Assembly: GCA_020634515.1 (NCBI GenBank)
Contig: JACKBL010000002.1
Coordinates: 434,001 to 498,000 of the forward strand
Length of the DNA: 64,000 nucleotides
Reading direction: 5' to 3'
Origin: Ardenticatenales bacterium
GTDB taxonomy: Bacteria > Chloroflexota > Anaerolineae > Promineifilales > Promineifilaceae
The position numbers and the translations under genes were made by a program. Under the pieces are notes generated by a model. That model made no database searches and was not told where the DNA came from. It was given only the letters and a program-made list of their open reading frames with translations. Numbering within the stretch: the first letter of the stretch is position 1; each line of letters begins with the position of its first letter. This document shows, one piece after another, positions 27,254 to 35,983 of the stretch.

Positions 27254-28360
27254 TTATTGGCCGAAACTGTCCAGCAAGGCGCGGATGCCGGCAAGATTGC
27301 TATTCCAATCCGCGTCCGTATAACCAGGCAGCAGCACGGAGATGGCGGGGATGCCTTGATCGTCGAGCCAGTTGGTGCTGTCCCCGTTTAGCTCCTGGTT
27401 CGTCAGATTCTCAAAATCGGCGATGGCATAACCGGCGGCAAGGCCGTAGATGCCGGCAATCGCCGCGGAAACACGCGGCCGGTCGTGACAATTCCCCGCC
27501 GATACCAGTCCTCCTGAGGCGCGCGCTTCCCAAAAAACCACGGCGACCGGATTCCGCGCCAGGATGAAATCGCGTAATGCGGTGGTTTCCGGTTCGGAAA
27601 AGGGCGCCGCGCCGCCAGCCCCGGTGACAACCTGGTTACGCCATGTGGGATTGGCGGTCCAGCGACAGCCCCAGTTCCGATTCAGGTCTACGCCGCGGGC
27701 GTTGAGGCGACCGCGCAGTTCTCCGGGCGCGGAGGGGCTATCCGGGTTGGCAATGGGAATGATGTAGAGGGTGATGGATGCCGGCAATTCCCCCAAATTG
27801 CGCTGAAAATGAGCCACCGCTTGCTGCGCGACGGCGACGCTGCCGGGGGTAAAGCCGGCGTGCATTCCACCAATGAGGATGATGACCTGGCCGCCGCCGC
27901 CAAAGCGCACCGCTTGCAGGGCGCGTCCATTGACTGATTGGCCGTAAACGATGGTTTCCGGTCCCAGGTCGGGTGTTTCCGTGGCTGTGGGACTTGGCGT
28001 GGGGGTGTGGGTCGGGCGTGGCGTGGGCGTGGCGGTAGGGATAAGGGGCACGGGCGGGGTTGTGGAAACAAGGGGCGTGACGGTGACTGCCGTAGAGAGG
28101 GGCGTAGAGCTTGCGGTGCGGGATGGGAGTTGTGCGCTGATGCCGGCCGTGGTGGGCGTGAGGGGGGGGGCGTCAGGGGGGGATTGGGTTTGGAACCAGA
28201 GGAGGAAGAGGAGGAATGCCGGCACAATCAGTCCCGCTACCCACCACCATGCTCGCTTACGCGCCAATGGCCGGCCACACCCGCCACAAAACTGCGCCTG
28301 CTTACGATTGGCGTGACCGCATACAGGACAGAAGTTGGTGGCAAAGGCGTTGTTGTTCAT
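27254..28360 (-). CDS. Zinc ribbon-TM protein with degenerate M14 carboxypeptidase domain
   Basis: About 368 aa from ATG 28360, which shares one base with the upstream stop. A zinc ribbon (FCPVCGHANRKQAQFCGGCG) comes first, then a TM helix (WWWVAGLIVPAFLLFLLW), a Thr/Pro-rich linker, and an M14-like domain. The M14 scaffold is clear (IILIGGMHAGFTPG, GVDLNRNWGC, FSEPETTALRDFI). However, the zinc-binding HxxE is HAGF, the region that normally supplies the second His reads VVFWEARASG, and the late catalytic Glu position reads ISVLLPG. Three of the usual active residues thus appear lost. It is probably a binding pseudoenzyme for peptidoglycan or peptides. It is the last gene of the cluster. Confidence 0.8.
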   Translation of the reverse strand: MNNNAFATNFCPVCGHANRKQAQFCGGCGRPLARKRAWWWVAGLIVPAFLLFLLWFQTQSPPDAPPLTPTTAGISAQLPSRTASSTPLSTAVTVTPLVSTTPPVPLIPTATPTPRPTHTPTPSPTATETPDLGPETIVYGQSVNGRALQAVRFGGGGQVIILIGGMHAGFTPGSVAVAQQAVAHFQRNLGELPASITLYIIPIANPDSPSAPGELRGRLNARGVDLNRNWGCRWTANPTWRNQVVTGAGGAAPFSEPETTALRDFILARNPVAVVFWEARASGGLVSAGNCHDRPRVSAAIAGIYGLAAGYAIADFENLTNQELNGDSTNWLDDQGIPAISVLLPGYTDADWNSNLAGIRALLDSFGQ

Positions 28361-29565
28361 CAGCGTTGCCAGCGGGGCTGCCAATCGGCGCGCCCGTTGA
28401 ACGTCAATTGTGTCACTTCCGAACCGTCGCTACGCATAATGAAAACTTCCGCGTCGCCATCGCGGTAGGATGTGAACGTGATCCACTGTCCGTCGGGCGA
28501 AAAAGACGGGGCCAGGTTGCTGCTCTCGGCGGTTAGTTGTTGAACTTCCAACGTGTGAACGTGGACTTTGTAGATCTGGCGGCTGTTGCGCGGACCGGCG
28601 TAAAAGGCGAGCCATTGACCGTCGGGCGACCAGTCGGTGCGCCCGCCAATGCTGCCTACGCCCGTTTCCAGACGGCGACTTTCGCCGCTGGTCAGGTCGA
28701 GAATGTAATGGGCATTGACGCCGGACTGGTTGGAATAGTAGGCGATCTGGCGGCCATCGGGCGACCAGGTGGGGTCCTGGTTATCGGTGGGGGCGGTCGT
28801 TAGTTGGCGCAGCCCGCTGCCGTCGCGGTTCATGACCCAGATGTGTTGTTCATCGTTTTGGGCCGCGGTGAAGGCGATTTGGCGGCCGTCGGGGGAGATG
28901 GCGGGCGCGTAGAGGCCGCCGAGATGGGTGGGGCCGATGGCACGCGGGTTGCCGCCGTTGGAATTGATACTGTAGAGTTGAAAACTGCCGGCATGACGCG
29001 AAGAGAAAACGATCTCCTGTCCATCGGGAGCGAAAGAGGCGTAAAAGCTGGTGGCGGACAGGTTTGTGAGCTGCCGCAGGTTGCGGCCATCGGCGTCAAT
29101 CGTGCAAATCTGGTCAATCTGATTCATGTAGCAGGTGAAGACGATGCTGCCTGAGGCTGGCTGCCGGGCGGGCGCGGCCGTGGGCGTGGCGGTGTGGGTA
29201 GGAGAAGGGGGAGGCGATGCAGTTGGGGATGGCGTCAAGCTGGGCGCGGGCGTCGTTGTCGGCACAGGAGTCGTTGTCGGTAAAGGGGTAGCTGTGGGCG
29301 TTGTTCGGGTGGGACTGGGCGGTATTTGGATGGTTGCGGGGGGCAGCGCGGCTATCTGGCTGTTATTTTGTCGCCACAGGAGAAAAGACGCGACGACCAG
29401 GATAAAAAGCGCGGCGGCAACAATCGGTAGCCAGACGGGAATCCGTTGCGTGGGAGGAGGCGGGGGGATGGGGAGTACGCGACCACAATTCCCGCAAAAC
29501 GCGGCGTTTGTTTGATTAGGGTGGCCGCATTGGGAGCAGTAGCGTAGTCTGGTTTCTCCGTTCAT
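28360..29565 (-). CDS. Zinc ribbon-TM protein with TolB-like propeller
   Basis: The 401-residue product has an N-terminal zinc ribbon (RYCSQCGHPNQTNAAFCGNCG), a TM helix (VWLPIVAAALFILVVASFLLW), a Thr/Pro-rich linker and a C-terminal six-unit TolB/PD40 propeller with repeated SPDGRQI/FAPDGQEI turns. The ribbon is predicted to be cytosolic and the propeller outside. The stop overlaps the next gene's ATG by one base. It is part of a set of at least four ribbon-TM-linker proteins with different outer domains. The ligand is unknown. Confidence 0.8.
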   Translation of the reverse strand: MNGETRLRYCSQCGHPNQTNAAFCGNCGRVLPIPPPPPTQRIPVWLPIVAAALFILVVASFLLWRQNNSQIAALPPATIQIPPSPTRTTPTATPLPTTTPVPTTTPAPSLTPSPTASPPPSPTHTATPTAAPARQPASGSIVFTCYMNQIDQICTIDADGRNLRQLTNLSATSFYASFAPDGQEIVFSSRHAGSFQLYSINSNGGNPRAIGPTHLGGLYAPAISPDGRQIAFTAAQNDEQHIWVMNRDGSGLRQLTTAPTDNQDPTWSPDGRQIAYYSNQSGVNAHYILDLTSGESRRLETGVGSIGGRTDWSPDGQWLAFYAGPRNSRQIYKVHVHTLEVQQLTAESSNLAPSFSPDGQWITFTSYRDGDAEVFIMRSDGSEVTQLTFNGRADWQPRWQR

Positions 29566-29599
29566 TGGCGAGTTGTCCTGAGGTCAACGGATGGGATCT

Positions 29600-31336
29600 T
29601 TATGGAATGGCTCCCGTTTGCGCTATTGGTGTGCCGGCATTGTCCACAACTTTCAACCCCAATTCGCCTGCCCGATCTCGTGTCCACCGACTACGAAAGG
29701 CCTGACCGGGGGAGAGGGAGATTTGCCAGGTTGCGATGGGTTGGTTGCCGGCATAAAGCTCAACCGTAAACTGCCCAGAACTGCTCACGGCCAGGCCGAC
29801 ATCCACGCCAGCGTCGTTTTCCGTCAGGCGTAGGGCGGCGGCGCTGTTGGCATAGGTGAGGCCATCCAGATGGCTGACTGGATACCATTGTTCACTCCAA
29901 CCCACACTTTGTCCCGGTTGTAGGATACCATTGGCCCAGAAGGTGGAAGTGGCTCCACTCCATAACTCAACGTAATTGCTGTTATCGTCTGTCCAATAGG
30001 AAGGGGCGTAGCCGGCGGGTCCGAAGAATTTGGCGCCTGCCGGCCAGCCCGGCGCATGGCTGCGCACGATGCCTTGCTGTGCTGCGTGGTCGTAGAGGGC
30101 GGCGAAGCCGTTGGGCGGGAAGAAGAAGCCGATGTGACCTTGCCAGTTGCCGTAAAAGTTCATGGCGCGGCCGCCGTGAACGGGCCAGGACATGCCGCCG
30201 CCGGCACCCGGAACGCCGCCATCCCCGCTGGAGTGAATGGTGACTTGAGATGCCGGCACGATAAACTCCGTTTCTGGAGACACTGTATTGCCGCCGAGGG
30301 TGAGCATTGCATTGAGCCAGAGTTGATATTCATGCGCCTGTTCCGTATCGTTTTTCGCATAGGGTTGGATGGTGAAGGCGCTGCTGCCGGCACGTAAAGA
30401 AATCGTGGCCCCAACTTCCATACCGGTGCGGTCATCTATATCACTGACGGTAATAGAGGTGCCACCGACGCTAACGTTCCACGGTCGCCATTCATTCAGG
30501 CCGTGTTCTTCCACGGGAAATGCCCACTCAATGCCGCCGGCGGCCAGCCACCAGCCACGATAGCCCCAGGCGGACGGTTTGATGACCGGATTTTGATACA
30601 AGAGTTGTCGTCCAGTGCCTTTGTCTAGCCAGCGATAGAGGCGACCACCCAGTTCAGGCAGAATAGTGAGGCCAACATAACCGTTTTCCAGGTGAATGGC
30701 ACGATAAGTTTGCGGAACTGGCGGCCCTACCTGACCGAAGTCCAGCCGCGGATACGGGTAGGCGGAATCGTCTGGGGCGGTGGGGATGAAGGCTTGCTGG
30801 AATTGATAGGTGAGAATGGTGATGGTAGATTCCGTGGTCCAGACGCCAACATTGCTTGTCGGCGGACTGGCGGGTTCAATGGTGTATGGCAGGACGCCGT
30901 TGACTGGCGGCAAAGGGGTGTTAGTGGAAACGGGTGGTGACGTGTCGGTGGGGATGGGCGGCGGCGAGTCAGTGGGAATGGGGGTGTCGGATGTGGGAGA
31001 TGCCGGCACAATTACCGGTTGGCGCACATCCGTGGCGGCGGTTGGTGGCGAGGCAGACGGCAGTGCGATAGGTGTTGCGGTGGGGGAGATGGCAGTGGTT
31101 GTTGGCGTCGTTTTTATGAGCGTTGGCGTTGCCAGTGGTGTAAGTGTTGCCGGCAAACGAATCAGCGTCGCGGTCACCGTGGCCGAAGTGTCCGTCAGTG
31201 GGATCGGAGGCGTGGCGGAAGATTCTACTTGAACCAAATAGGCTCGTGTTGGGAGGGGAGAAACAGAAGGGCGACAGGCCACCGACAGTAATGCCAGAGT
31301 AATGAGGAGCAACCAGATGTTTCGTTTCATGGGCAT
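29600..31336 (-). CDS. Lipoprotein with Thr/Pro linker and DUF5107-like mutarotase-fold domain
   Basis: The 578-residue product starts MPMKRN and has the lipobox LLSVAC (Cys ~22); the start codon abuts the upstream stop, and ATG 31330 is an alternative. A Thr/Pro-rich linker of about 140 residues leads to a domain with ENGYVGLTILPELGGRLYRW, GIEWAFPVEEHG and a beta-sandwich pattern, as in DUF5107 or galactose-mutarotase-like sugar-binding folds. It probably binds or processes carbohydrate outside the cell; no catalytic residues can be assigned. It replaces the zinc ribbon-TM anchor of its neighbours with a lipid anchor. Confidence 0.75.
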   Translation of the reverse strand: MPMKRNIWLLLITLALLSVACRPSVSPLPTRAYLVQVESSATPPIPLTDTSATVTATLIRLPATLTPLATPTLIKTTPTTTAISPTATPIALPSASPPTAATDVRQPVIVPASPTSDTPIPTDSPPPIPTDTSPPVSTNTPLPPVNGVLPYTIEPASPPTSNVGVWTTESTITILTYQFQQAFIPTAPDDSAYPYPRLDFGQVGPPVPQTYRAIHLENGYVGLTILPELGGRLYRWLDKGTGRQLLYQNPVIKPSAWGYRGWWLAAGGIEWAFPVEEHGLNEWRPWNVSVGGTSITVSDIDDRTGMEVGATISLRAGSSAFTIQPYAKNDTEQAHEYQLWLNAMLTLGGNTVSPETEFIVPASQVTIHSSGDGGVPGAGGGMSWPVHGGRAMNFYGNWQGHIGFFFPPNGFAALYDHAAQQGIVRSHAPGWPAGAKFFGPAGYAPSYWTDDNSNYVELWSGATSTFWANGILQPGQSVGWSEQWYPVSHLDGLTYANSAAALRLTENDAGVDVGLAVSSSGQFTVELYAGNQPIATWQISLSPGQAFRSRWTRDRAGELGLKVVDNAGTPIAQTGAIP

Positions 31337-32227
31337 TTACCGCCAGAAGCCGCTATGCAACAAGATGTAAACATGTCCGCTGCTGGCCTGGATTGCCAGT
31401 CCGCCAGAGAAATCTTGTACGCGATTGTGATTGCCCCATTCGTAATTGGTGGCGTTGCCCAATCCTTGCTGCACTTCAGGGTAGGTACACCAGACCCAAC
31501 CGAAGCCTCGGCGGGGTGTAGGTGGACTTTGCCGTGGTCCGCAGGTGTATTCGTCGTACCCTTCCCTCCAATCGCCGCGATAGAGACCCCATCGCCCATT
31601 GGCGTAGAGGACGTAGATATACTTATCGTTATCCTCTCGCCAAAAGGTATGGCCACCGACGAAATCTTCTTGAGCCATCCATACGGTTTTGCCGGCATTC
31701 AGTGGACAACCGAGGCTATCAAGATAACCCGCCGTGGCGGCGGCGAAGGTGCGGTCAACCCCATAGGCGCAGACGGTGGGAGCTGGCGTAGGCGTGTTTG
31801 TGGGGAAAGGCGTATTTGTGGGAAGGGGCGTGCTTGTGGGGCGAGGTGTAGCTGTGGGGCGGGGCGTGGATGTGGGGATGAGGGTGGCGGTTGGCGAGGG
31901 GCGTGGTGTGGATGTGGGGCGAGGCGTCCTGGTGGGGATGAGGGTGGCGGTGGGGCGCGTGGCGGTGGCGGTAGGGTTGAAGGGGGGAGGCGGTTCTGGG
32001 TTGCTCCCACCGTTGAGGAGGAGAATGCCGGCAACGATCAACGACAGTCCCAAGACGCCGATCAGGTAAGGGAGGATGGACTGGAGTATGGTAGGAGCGG
32101 GGGGGCGTGCTGTGGGCATAGTTGGTAAAGGCGACAAAGCGGGCAGTGCATGACGGCACTGGCCGCAGAAGCGGGCATTGCCTGCATTGGCGTGCCCACA
32201 TTGGTCGCAATAACGTATCTCTGACAT
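31337..32227 (-). CDS. Zinc ribbon-TM protein with C-terminal Trp/Gly-rich domain
   Basis: The start is ATG 32227, directly before the ribbon (RYCDQCGHANAGNARFCGQC). A TM helix (ILPYLIGVLGLSLIVAGILLL) and a Thr/Pro-rich linker with repeated TPRPT units follow. The ~110-residue C-terminal domain has TVWMAQEDFVGGHTFWREDN, YVLYANGRWGLYRGDW and RRGFGWVWCTYPEVQQGLG. I do not know a named family for it, but it resembles wall-associated repeat modules of Chloroflexota. The gene is 13 nt downstream of the 32241-33284 gene. Confidence 0.75.
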   Translation of the reverse strand: MSEIRYCDQCGHANAGNARFCGQCRHALPALSPLPTMPTARPPAPTILQSILPYLIGVLGLSLIVAGILLLNGGSNPEPPPPFNPTATATRPTATLIPTRTPRPTSTPRPSPTATLIPTSTPRPTATPRPTSTPLPTNTPFPTNTPTPAPTVCAYGVDRTFAAATAGYLDSLGCPLNAGKTVWMAQEDFVGGHTFWREDNDKYIYVLYANGRWGLYRGDWREGYDEYTCGPRQSPPTPRRGFGWVWCTYPEVQQGLGNATNYEWGNHNRVQDFSGGLAIQASSGHVYILLHSGFWR

Positions 32228-32240
32228 ATCGGCGCTCCAT

Positions 32241-33284
32241 TTAAGGCTGTGTTGCCATGCCATTGGCTTCAATCGTGATAGCGGCAATGTTTAGCGCGGG
32301 ATCAAGGGTGTTAAGCGAGGGGACGGAATCATCGCTAATCGTTATGTTCGTTAACATGCCGGCATGACATTGTGGCGGCAGTTCCAGCGATAACAGATCC
32401 AGAAAACCAGATACACCGACGGTTGTTGCGCCTTCCCACACGGGAATGGCCGCGGCAGCATGGGAGACGACGTTGGCGGCAACGTGCCATTCACGCAGAT
32501 CGCGCCCCAATCGCAGTTCACGCACCAGATAGGGTTGGTCCTCGCAGGTGACGGTGATGCTACCTACAGTCTGGTTGAGGAAGTGGTTATAGCCATTGCC
32601 GGTATTTATCAACAGGTGAATCTTTTGCGTCTGGAATATAGATACGGACAAACTGGCCTGCGTGGGATAACGGTCAAATGGTGGAGTAGAAGCCTGGCTT
32701 TTGAAGACGCCACTGCCAATCCTGAATAGAATGTTGTCAAATTCGTGTAGTCCCACAGCGGGGGCGGCGAAATCCAACGTGCCATTGGAGACGGCATCCA
32801 ATGGAATTGGAATAAATCTATTTGCTTGGACGGGGACCGCGGATGGCGCGGGCGAGGAGGTGGGGGATGGGCGTGGGGTGACGGTCGACATCATTGTCGC
32901 TGTAGATGTGGGTAGGATAGTGGAGGGAGGTGTTGCGCTGCTTGTGGGAGAGGGAGTTGGCGTTTGGGAGGGCACAACGGGGATTGGGGGGGGAGGGGGT
33001 GGCGTGCTGGTCGGGGAGATAGCGGCGGTTTGGGGCAGGCAGCGATGGAACAGGTCAATGCCGGCAATGCAACCTTCGGTGAGGAAGAGAATGCCGGCAA
33101 TGACGATGAGCAAGGAGGCCGTACCAACTAACCAGAAGGGAACACGTGGACCGGCGGTCGGAGTCGCAATGGGTATCGTGGGCAAGGACGATAATGCCGG
33201 CAACACATGACCACAATTGCCACAGAACTGGGCGCCGGTATTGTTGGCATGCCCGCATTGGCTACAGTAATATGCTTGCTTCAT
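32241..33284 (-). CDS. Zinc ribbon-TM protein with unknown beta-rich outer domain
   Basis: The start is ATG 33284, immediately before the ribbon (YYCSQCGHANNTGAQFCGNCG). A TM helix (FWLVGTASLLIVIAGILFL), a Ser/Thr/Pro linker and a beta-rich C-terminal domain follow (IPIPLDAVSNGTLDFAAPAVG, SQASTPPFDRYPTQASLSV, a Cys near CEDQPYLVREL). The domain is not recognised. The N-terminal module is nearly identical in layout to that of the next gene, which suggests duplication and swapping of the C-terminal part. Confidence 0.75.
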   Translation of the reverse strand: MKQAYYCSQCGHANNTGAQFCGNCGHVLPALSSLPTIPIATPTAGPRVPFWLVGTASLLIVIAGILFLTEGCIAGIDLFHRCLPQTAAISPTSTPPPPPPIPVVPSQTPTPSPTSSATPPSTILPTSTATMMSTVTPRPSPTSSPAPSAVPVQANRFIPIPLDAVSNGTLDFAAPAVGLHEFDNILFRIGSGVFKSQASTPPFDRYPTQASLSVSIFQTQKIHLLINTGNGYNHFLNQTVGSITVTCEDQPYLVRELRLGRDLREWHVAANVVSHAAAAIPVWEGATTVGVSGFLDLLSLELPPQCHAGMLTNITISDDSVPSLNTLDPALNIAAITIEANGMATQP

Positions 33285-33312
33285 CACCGCCCCTGCATTG
33301 ATTGACCTCCAT

Positions 33313-34368
33313 CTATTCTTCCCCCAGATCGCCGGTAACAACACCCAGGTAGTGCCCACAACCCGTGCAAAAAACGGCTCCAGGCGCTACGACCGAATGG
33401 CAAACGGGGCAGCTACGCGACGCAGGTTTGTTTTCAATCGTCTCCTCTTCGTGCTGCCCTCCCAATGGATGTCCACACTCGGTACATAAACCAACATTGG
33501 CGGCGACAACGTGCCCGCAAACAGGACAGGTAGTCTGATCTGGCAACGCCGGTGGCTGTTCGATTTCCTCAATGGCGGTCAAGGGTAATTGGGCGCCGCT
33601 TGACACTGTTGGCGCATCATCCGTGGCCTCGGTTTCTGGGGAGGGTACCGGCACAGGTAAGGCCGGGTTTTCTGTCCACGGTAATTGGGGCGGTACCGGC
33701 GTCGGCTCCTCGTTGAGCCAGGATTCGGATGTTGGCGTATCTGTCGCTGATGAAGGCGGCGTTGTTATGATAGGGGAAGGCGTGGAGCGTGTTTGTGACT
33801 GCCGCAGATCGTAGCCGCAGTTGGTGCAGAAGTGGATGGTGGGGGTGATGGGCTGCCGGCATTGGGGACACAAAGTGGAGGGTGGCGGAGGCGCTGCTGC
33901 GGCGACGGGGTTGCCGCAGACGGTGCAGAAGCGGGCGTTTGGGGGCAGGGGGGCGTGACAGTGGGGGCAGAGGTTGGATGCCGGCATCACGCCGCGCGCG
34001 CCGCACTGCTGACAAAAACTGTCGCCTGGGAGCAACGTGCCATGCCCTTGCGGGCAAATGAGAACCACGGCTGGGGTCACGGGCACAACAAATTGCTGCG
34101 CCCGAATTTGCTCGATCTCCTGCTCGTGGGTCGCAATCTGCGTTTCCAGCATGTCCAGCGCGGCGCAGGCCTGTTGCAATGCTGGCGGCGTGACTTGCCC
34201 GGCGCGGTATAGTTGGTAGGCAATTGTGCCGGCCTGTTGGGCGGCCTGCTCACCTTGCTGCCGCAGCGTTCTGATTTTTAGTTGCAGCGCCGTAATCTGA
34301 CGCATTTTTTCCGCTTCGAAAGCCGCCTGACCTGCGCGCGAACGCATTCTGTTCCATAGATCATCCAT
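33313..34368 (-). CDS. Multi zinc-ribbon protein with coiled coil
   Basis: The start is ATG 34368 after an AGGAGACC Shine-Dalgarno. The ~351-residue product has an N-terminal helical, coiled-coil-like segment (residues ~1-100, rich in Q/E/A). Five CxxC-x(8-14)-CxxC ribbons follow: CPQGHGTLLPGDSFCQQC, CPHCHAPLPPNARFCTVC, CPQCRQPITPTIHFCTNC, CPVCGHVVAANVGLCTEC and CPVCHSVVAPGAVFCTGC. A Pro/Thr linker separates ribbons 3 and 4. No TM helix is present, so it is cytosolic. It could be a scaffold meeting the single ribbons of its membrane neighbours, but this is inference. Confidence 0.8.
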   Translation of the reverse strand: MDDLWNRMRSRAGQAAFEAEKMRQITALQLKIRTLRQQGEQAAQQAGTIAYQLYRAGQVTPPALQQACAALDMLETQIATHEQEIEQIRAQQFVVPVTPAVVLICPQGHGTLLPGDSFCQQCGARGVMPASNLCPHCHAPLPPNARFCTVCGNPVAAAAPPPPSTLCPQCRQPITPTIHFCTNCGYDLRQSQTRSTPSPIITTPPSSATDTPTSESWLNEEPTPVPPQLPWTENPALPVPVPSPETEATDDAPTVSSGAQLPLTAIEEIEQPPALPDQTTCPVCGHVVAANVGLCTECGHPLGGQHEEETIENKPASRSCPVCHSVVAPGAVFCTGCGHYLGVVTGDLGEE

Positions 34369-34532
34369 CCCGCGGTCTCCTGTCGGGTATGAGGGCGTAC
34401 ACAAGCACAAAAAGACGCAGGTCAAATATCACGCTGCGTCATCTATGTATCCTGTAAATCTTATACCTGAAAACGTCGATTTTTCCCTGGCGCTGTCGAA
34501 ATTGGGTTGCTTTTGGGGCTATTTAACGGCGC

Positions 34533-34817
34533 TTACCTTTCTGGTCCACCAGGGCGCCACCCTTCTGGCGGTGTCGGCGCGCTCCCTTCGGGGTTGGCAG
34601 GGCCATAGAAATCCTTTTTCTCTGTTTTTTCGGCTCCAGTTTCGGCGCGTTCGGCGTCGCCAGCGTCACCATGGGCGCGTTGGGGGGTATGTTCGGCGGG
34701 GGCGTCTGGAGGGCCTTGCATGGCGGAAATGCCGGCATCACTCAACCCCTCGCTTGTGGACGTACTGGTATTGCTGCCTTCCGCGGCGTCACTGGAAAAA
34801 CTGGCATCGTCGGGCAT
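34533..34817 (-). CDS. Small acidic protein with AMQG signature
   Basis: The 94-residue hydrophilic product has a good Shine-Dalgarno (AGGAGATAG before ATG 34817). The N-terminal third has TSEGLSDAGISAMQG, resembling ASKGTSETGQLAMQG in the protein at 35494-35805. The rest is low-complexity, rich in P/A/G/E, and has no TM or Cys. I do not recognise a family. It is the most distal of a run of small proteins. Confidence 0.6.
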   Translation of the reverse strand: MPDDASFSSDAAEGSNTSTSTSEGLSDAGISAMQGPPDAPAEHTPQRAHGDAGDAERAETGAEKTEKKDFYGPANPEGSAPTPPEGWRPGGPER

Positions 34818-34874
34818 GTGCTATCTCCTGGAACTTGATGATTGTGGAATCATTGGGTACTGTGCCACCTTCTC

Positions 34875-35039
34875 TCACTTCCCTTCAAACACCTTTTCCG
34901 TCATGGTGCATTTCCCTTTGCATTTGCTGCAATTCTGGTTGCGGCAAACGTAATAGACCCACGTGCCTTTCGGTTGGTAATCCTCCCGCTGCGCGAACAT
35001 GTGATAACCGCAGCAAGGGCACTTCTTTCCTTTAGCCAT
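34875..35039 (-). CDS. 54-residue zinc-ribbon protein
   Basis: The product begins MAKGKKCPCCGYHMF and contains CRNQNCSKCKGKC before ending in FEGK. The Cys pairs give at least one zinc-binding site. An AAAGGAGG Shine-Dalgarno 5 nt before ATG 35039 makes translation very likely despite the small size. The family is unknown to me. It sits between two of the small signature proteins. Confidence 0.75.
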   Translation of the reverse strand: MAKGKKCPCCGYHMFAQREDYQPKGTWVYYVCRNQNCSKCKGKCTMTEKVFEGK

Positions 35040-35061
35040 CTTAGCCTCCTTTCAAAACATG

Positions 35062-35280
35062 CTAGTTGTGTGGCACTCTTTCAGCCACGTGTGCCGGCAC
35101 TTTCTCCAACCCTACCTCTTTTGCCGCAAAGATACGATGCCAACCAGGTCCCCCCGGGCAGTTTCCGGTTGCATCTTCTGATACCGTTTGGGCTTGAATA
35201 GCGTCCTCATAGGAAATGTGGTGGTTGAAATCTCCCGGCCCGGCTATTCCTTCGGGACTGGGCGAGTCTTTCACCAACAT
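35062..35280 (-). CDS. Small hypothetical protein
   Basis: The 72-residue product starts 7 nt after the preceding stop (35288). Sequence features are PGDFNHHISYEDAIQ and PGWHRIFAAKEVG, with no TM and one Cys. The ribosome-binding site is only moderate. It lacks the ASKG signature of its neighbours. Family unknown. Confidence 0.5.
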   Translation of the reverse strand: MLVKDSPSPEGIAGPGDFNHHISYEDAIQAQTVSEDATGNCPGGPGWHRIFAAKEVGLEKVPAHVAERVPHN

Positions 35281-35287
35281 ATTTCGC

Positions 35288-35434
35288 CTACCCTGGTCTT
35301 TCCATATCGTAGCGGCTTTCTGAGCCTCGCACGGCGGACCGACCTGTTTTCTCTAGCCCCTTGCTGGCTGGTTCAGGCAGATCTGTGTTCTCCGGTGTGG
35401 GAACATCCTGCTCGTTTATTTCTTCGGCGAACAT
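35288..35434 (-). CDS. 48-residue signature peptide (ASKG family)
   Basis: The product MFAEEINEQDVPTPENT... continues to LPEPASKGLEKTG and ends ERPG. The ATG follows AGGTGGAG. It shares the block E-x-D-V-P-[AT]...E-P-ASKG with the proteins at 35494-35805 and 35818-35973. After this block the sequences diverge, which resembles a leader plus variable core or tail. Confidence 0.6.
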   Translation of the reverse strand: MFAEEINEQDVPTPENTDLPEPASKGLEKTGRSAVRGSESRYDMERPG

Positions 35435-35493
35435 CTCCACCTACTCTTTTTGGAGGTGACGGCAATCTGTTCATGCCGGCACGCCTTCCGCCC

Positions 35494-35805
35494 TTATTCT
35501 GCTTTTACGCCATGCTTCTTCTGCACTTCCTCAAACAACTGCCGATTCACTTGTTTGATCTCTTCTTCCGCGGCAGCTACTTGTTCCGTGTCATCAAGTT
35601 CTTTCATTTGCCGCTTGTGGGCCTGCAATTGGTCATGATAATTCTGCAGGTCGGTGATGATCAGCTTTGATTTATCTCCCTGCTCTATGCCCTGCATGGC
35701 TAACTGACCCGTTTCGCTCGTTCCCTTGCTGGCCAGTTCAGGTAACTCAGTTGTCTCCGGCAAAGATGCCGGCATATCTTGCTCTTTCACGTCAGATGTC
35801 ACCAT
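35494..35805 (-). CDS. 103-residue signature protein with coiled-coil tail
   Basis: The N-terminal block EQDMPASLPET...LASKG matches the neighbouring small proteins. It is followed by TSETGQLAMQGIEQGD, similar to the protein at 34533-34817. The C-terminal 55 residues form a strongly charged, heptad-like helix (LQAHKRQMKELDDTEQVAAA). No TM. It starts 12 nt after the stop of the 35818-35973 gene. Confidence 0.6.
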   Translation of the reverse strand: MVTSDVKEQDMPASLPETTELPELASKGTSETGQLAMQGIEQGDKSKLIITDLQNYHDQLQAHKRQMKELDDTEQVAAAEEEIKQVNRQLFEEVQKKHGVKAE

Positions 35806-35817
35806 GTTATCCCCGAT

Positions 35818-35973
35818 TTACCATGATACTGTTGCCACTCGGCAATGATTGGGTTTGAGTCGCGTGTGTGGGAAAAATGCCGGCATCTCCCCCCCCTTAC
35901 TCGCTGGCTCTGAAATCTCTGCTTGTTCTGATGGAGATGCCGGCACATCCCCTTCCCGATAGTCCGCGCCCAT
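35818..35973 (-). CDS. 51-residue signature peptide (ASKG family)
   Basis: The product begins MGADYREGDVPASPSEQ, has ISEPASKGG, and ends in a basic stretch containing KPNHCRVATVSW. A GAGGAAAAGG Shine-Dalgarno precedes ATG 35973, 10 nt after the previous stop. Two TGCCGGCA octamers lie inside this short gene, encoding VPAS and MPAF. It belongs to the same tandem family as 35288-35434 and 35494-35805. Confidence 0.6.
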   Translation of the reverse strand: MGADYREGDVPASPSEQAEISEPASKGGEMPAFFPHTRLKPNHCRVATVSW

Positions 35974-35983
35974 TTCCTTTTCC

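Noticed and set aside
34445..35035. Plus-strand 196-codon open frame
   Set aside because: It runs opposite to the zinc-ribbon 54-residue gene and the small acidic gene, both with strong ribosome-binding sites; its own sequence is Cys/Arg-rich and not protein-like.
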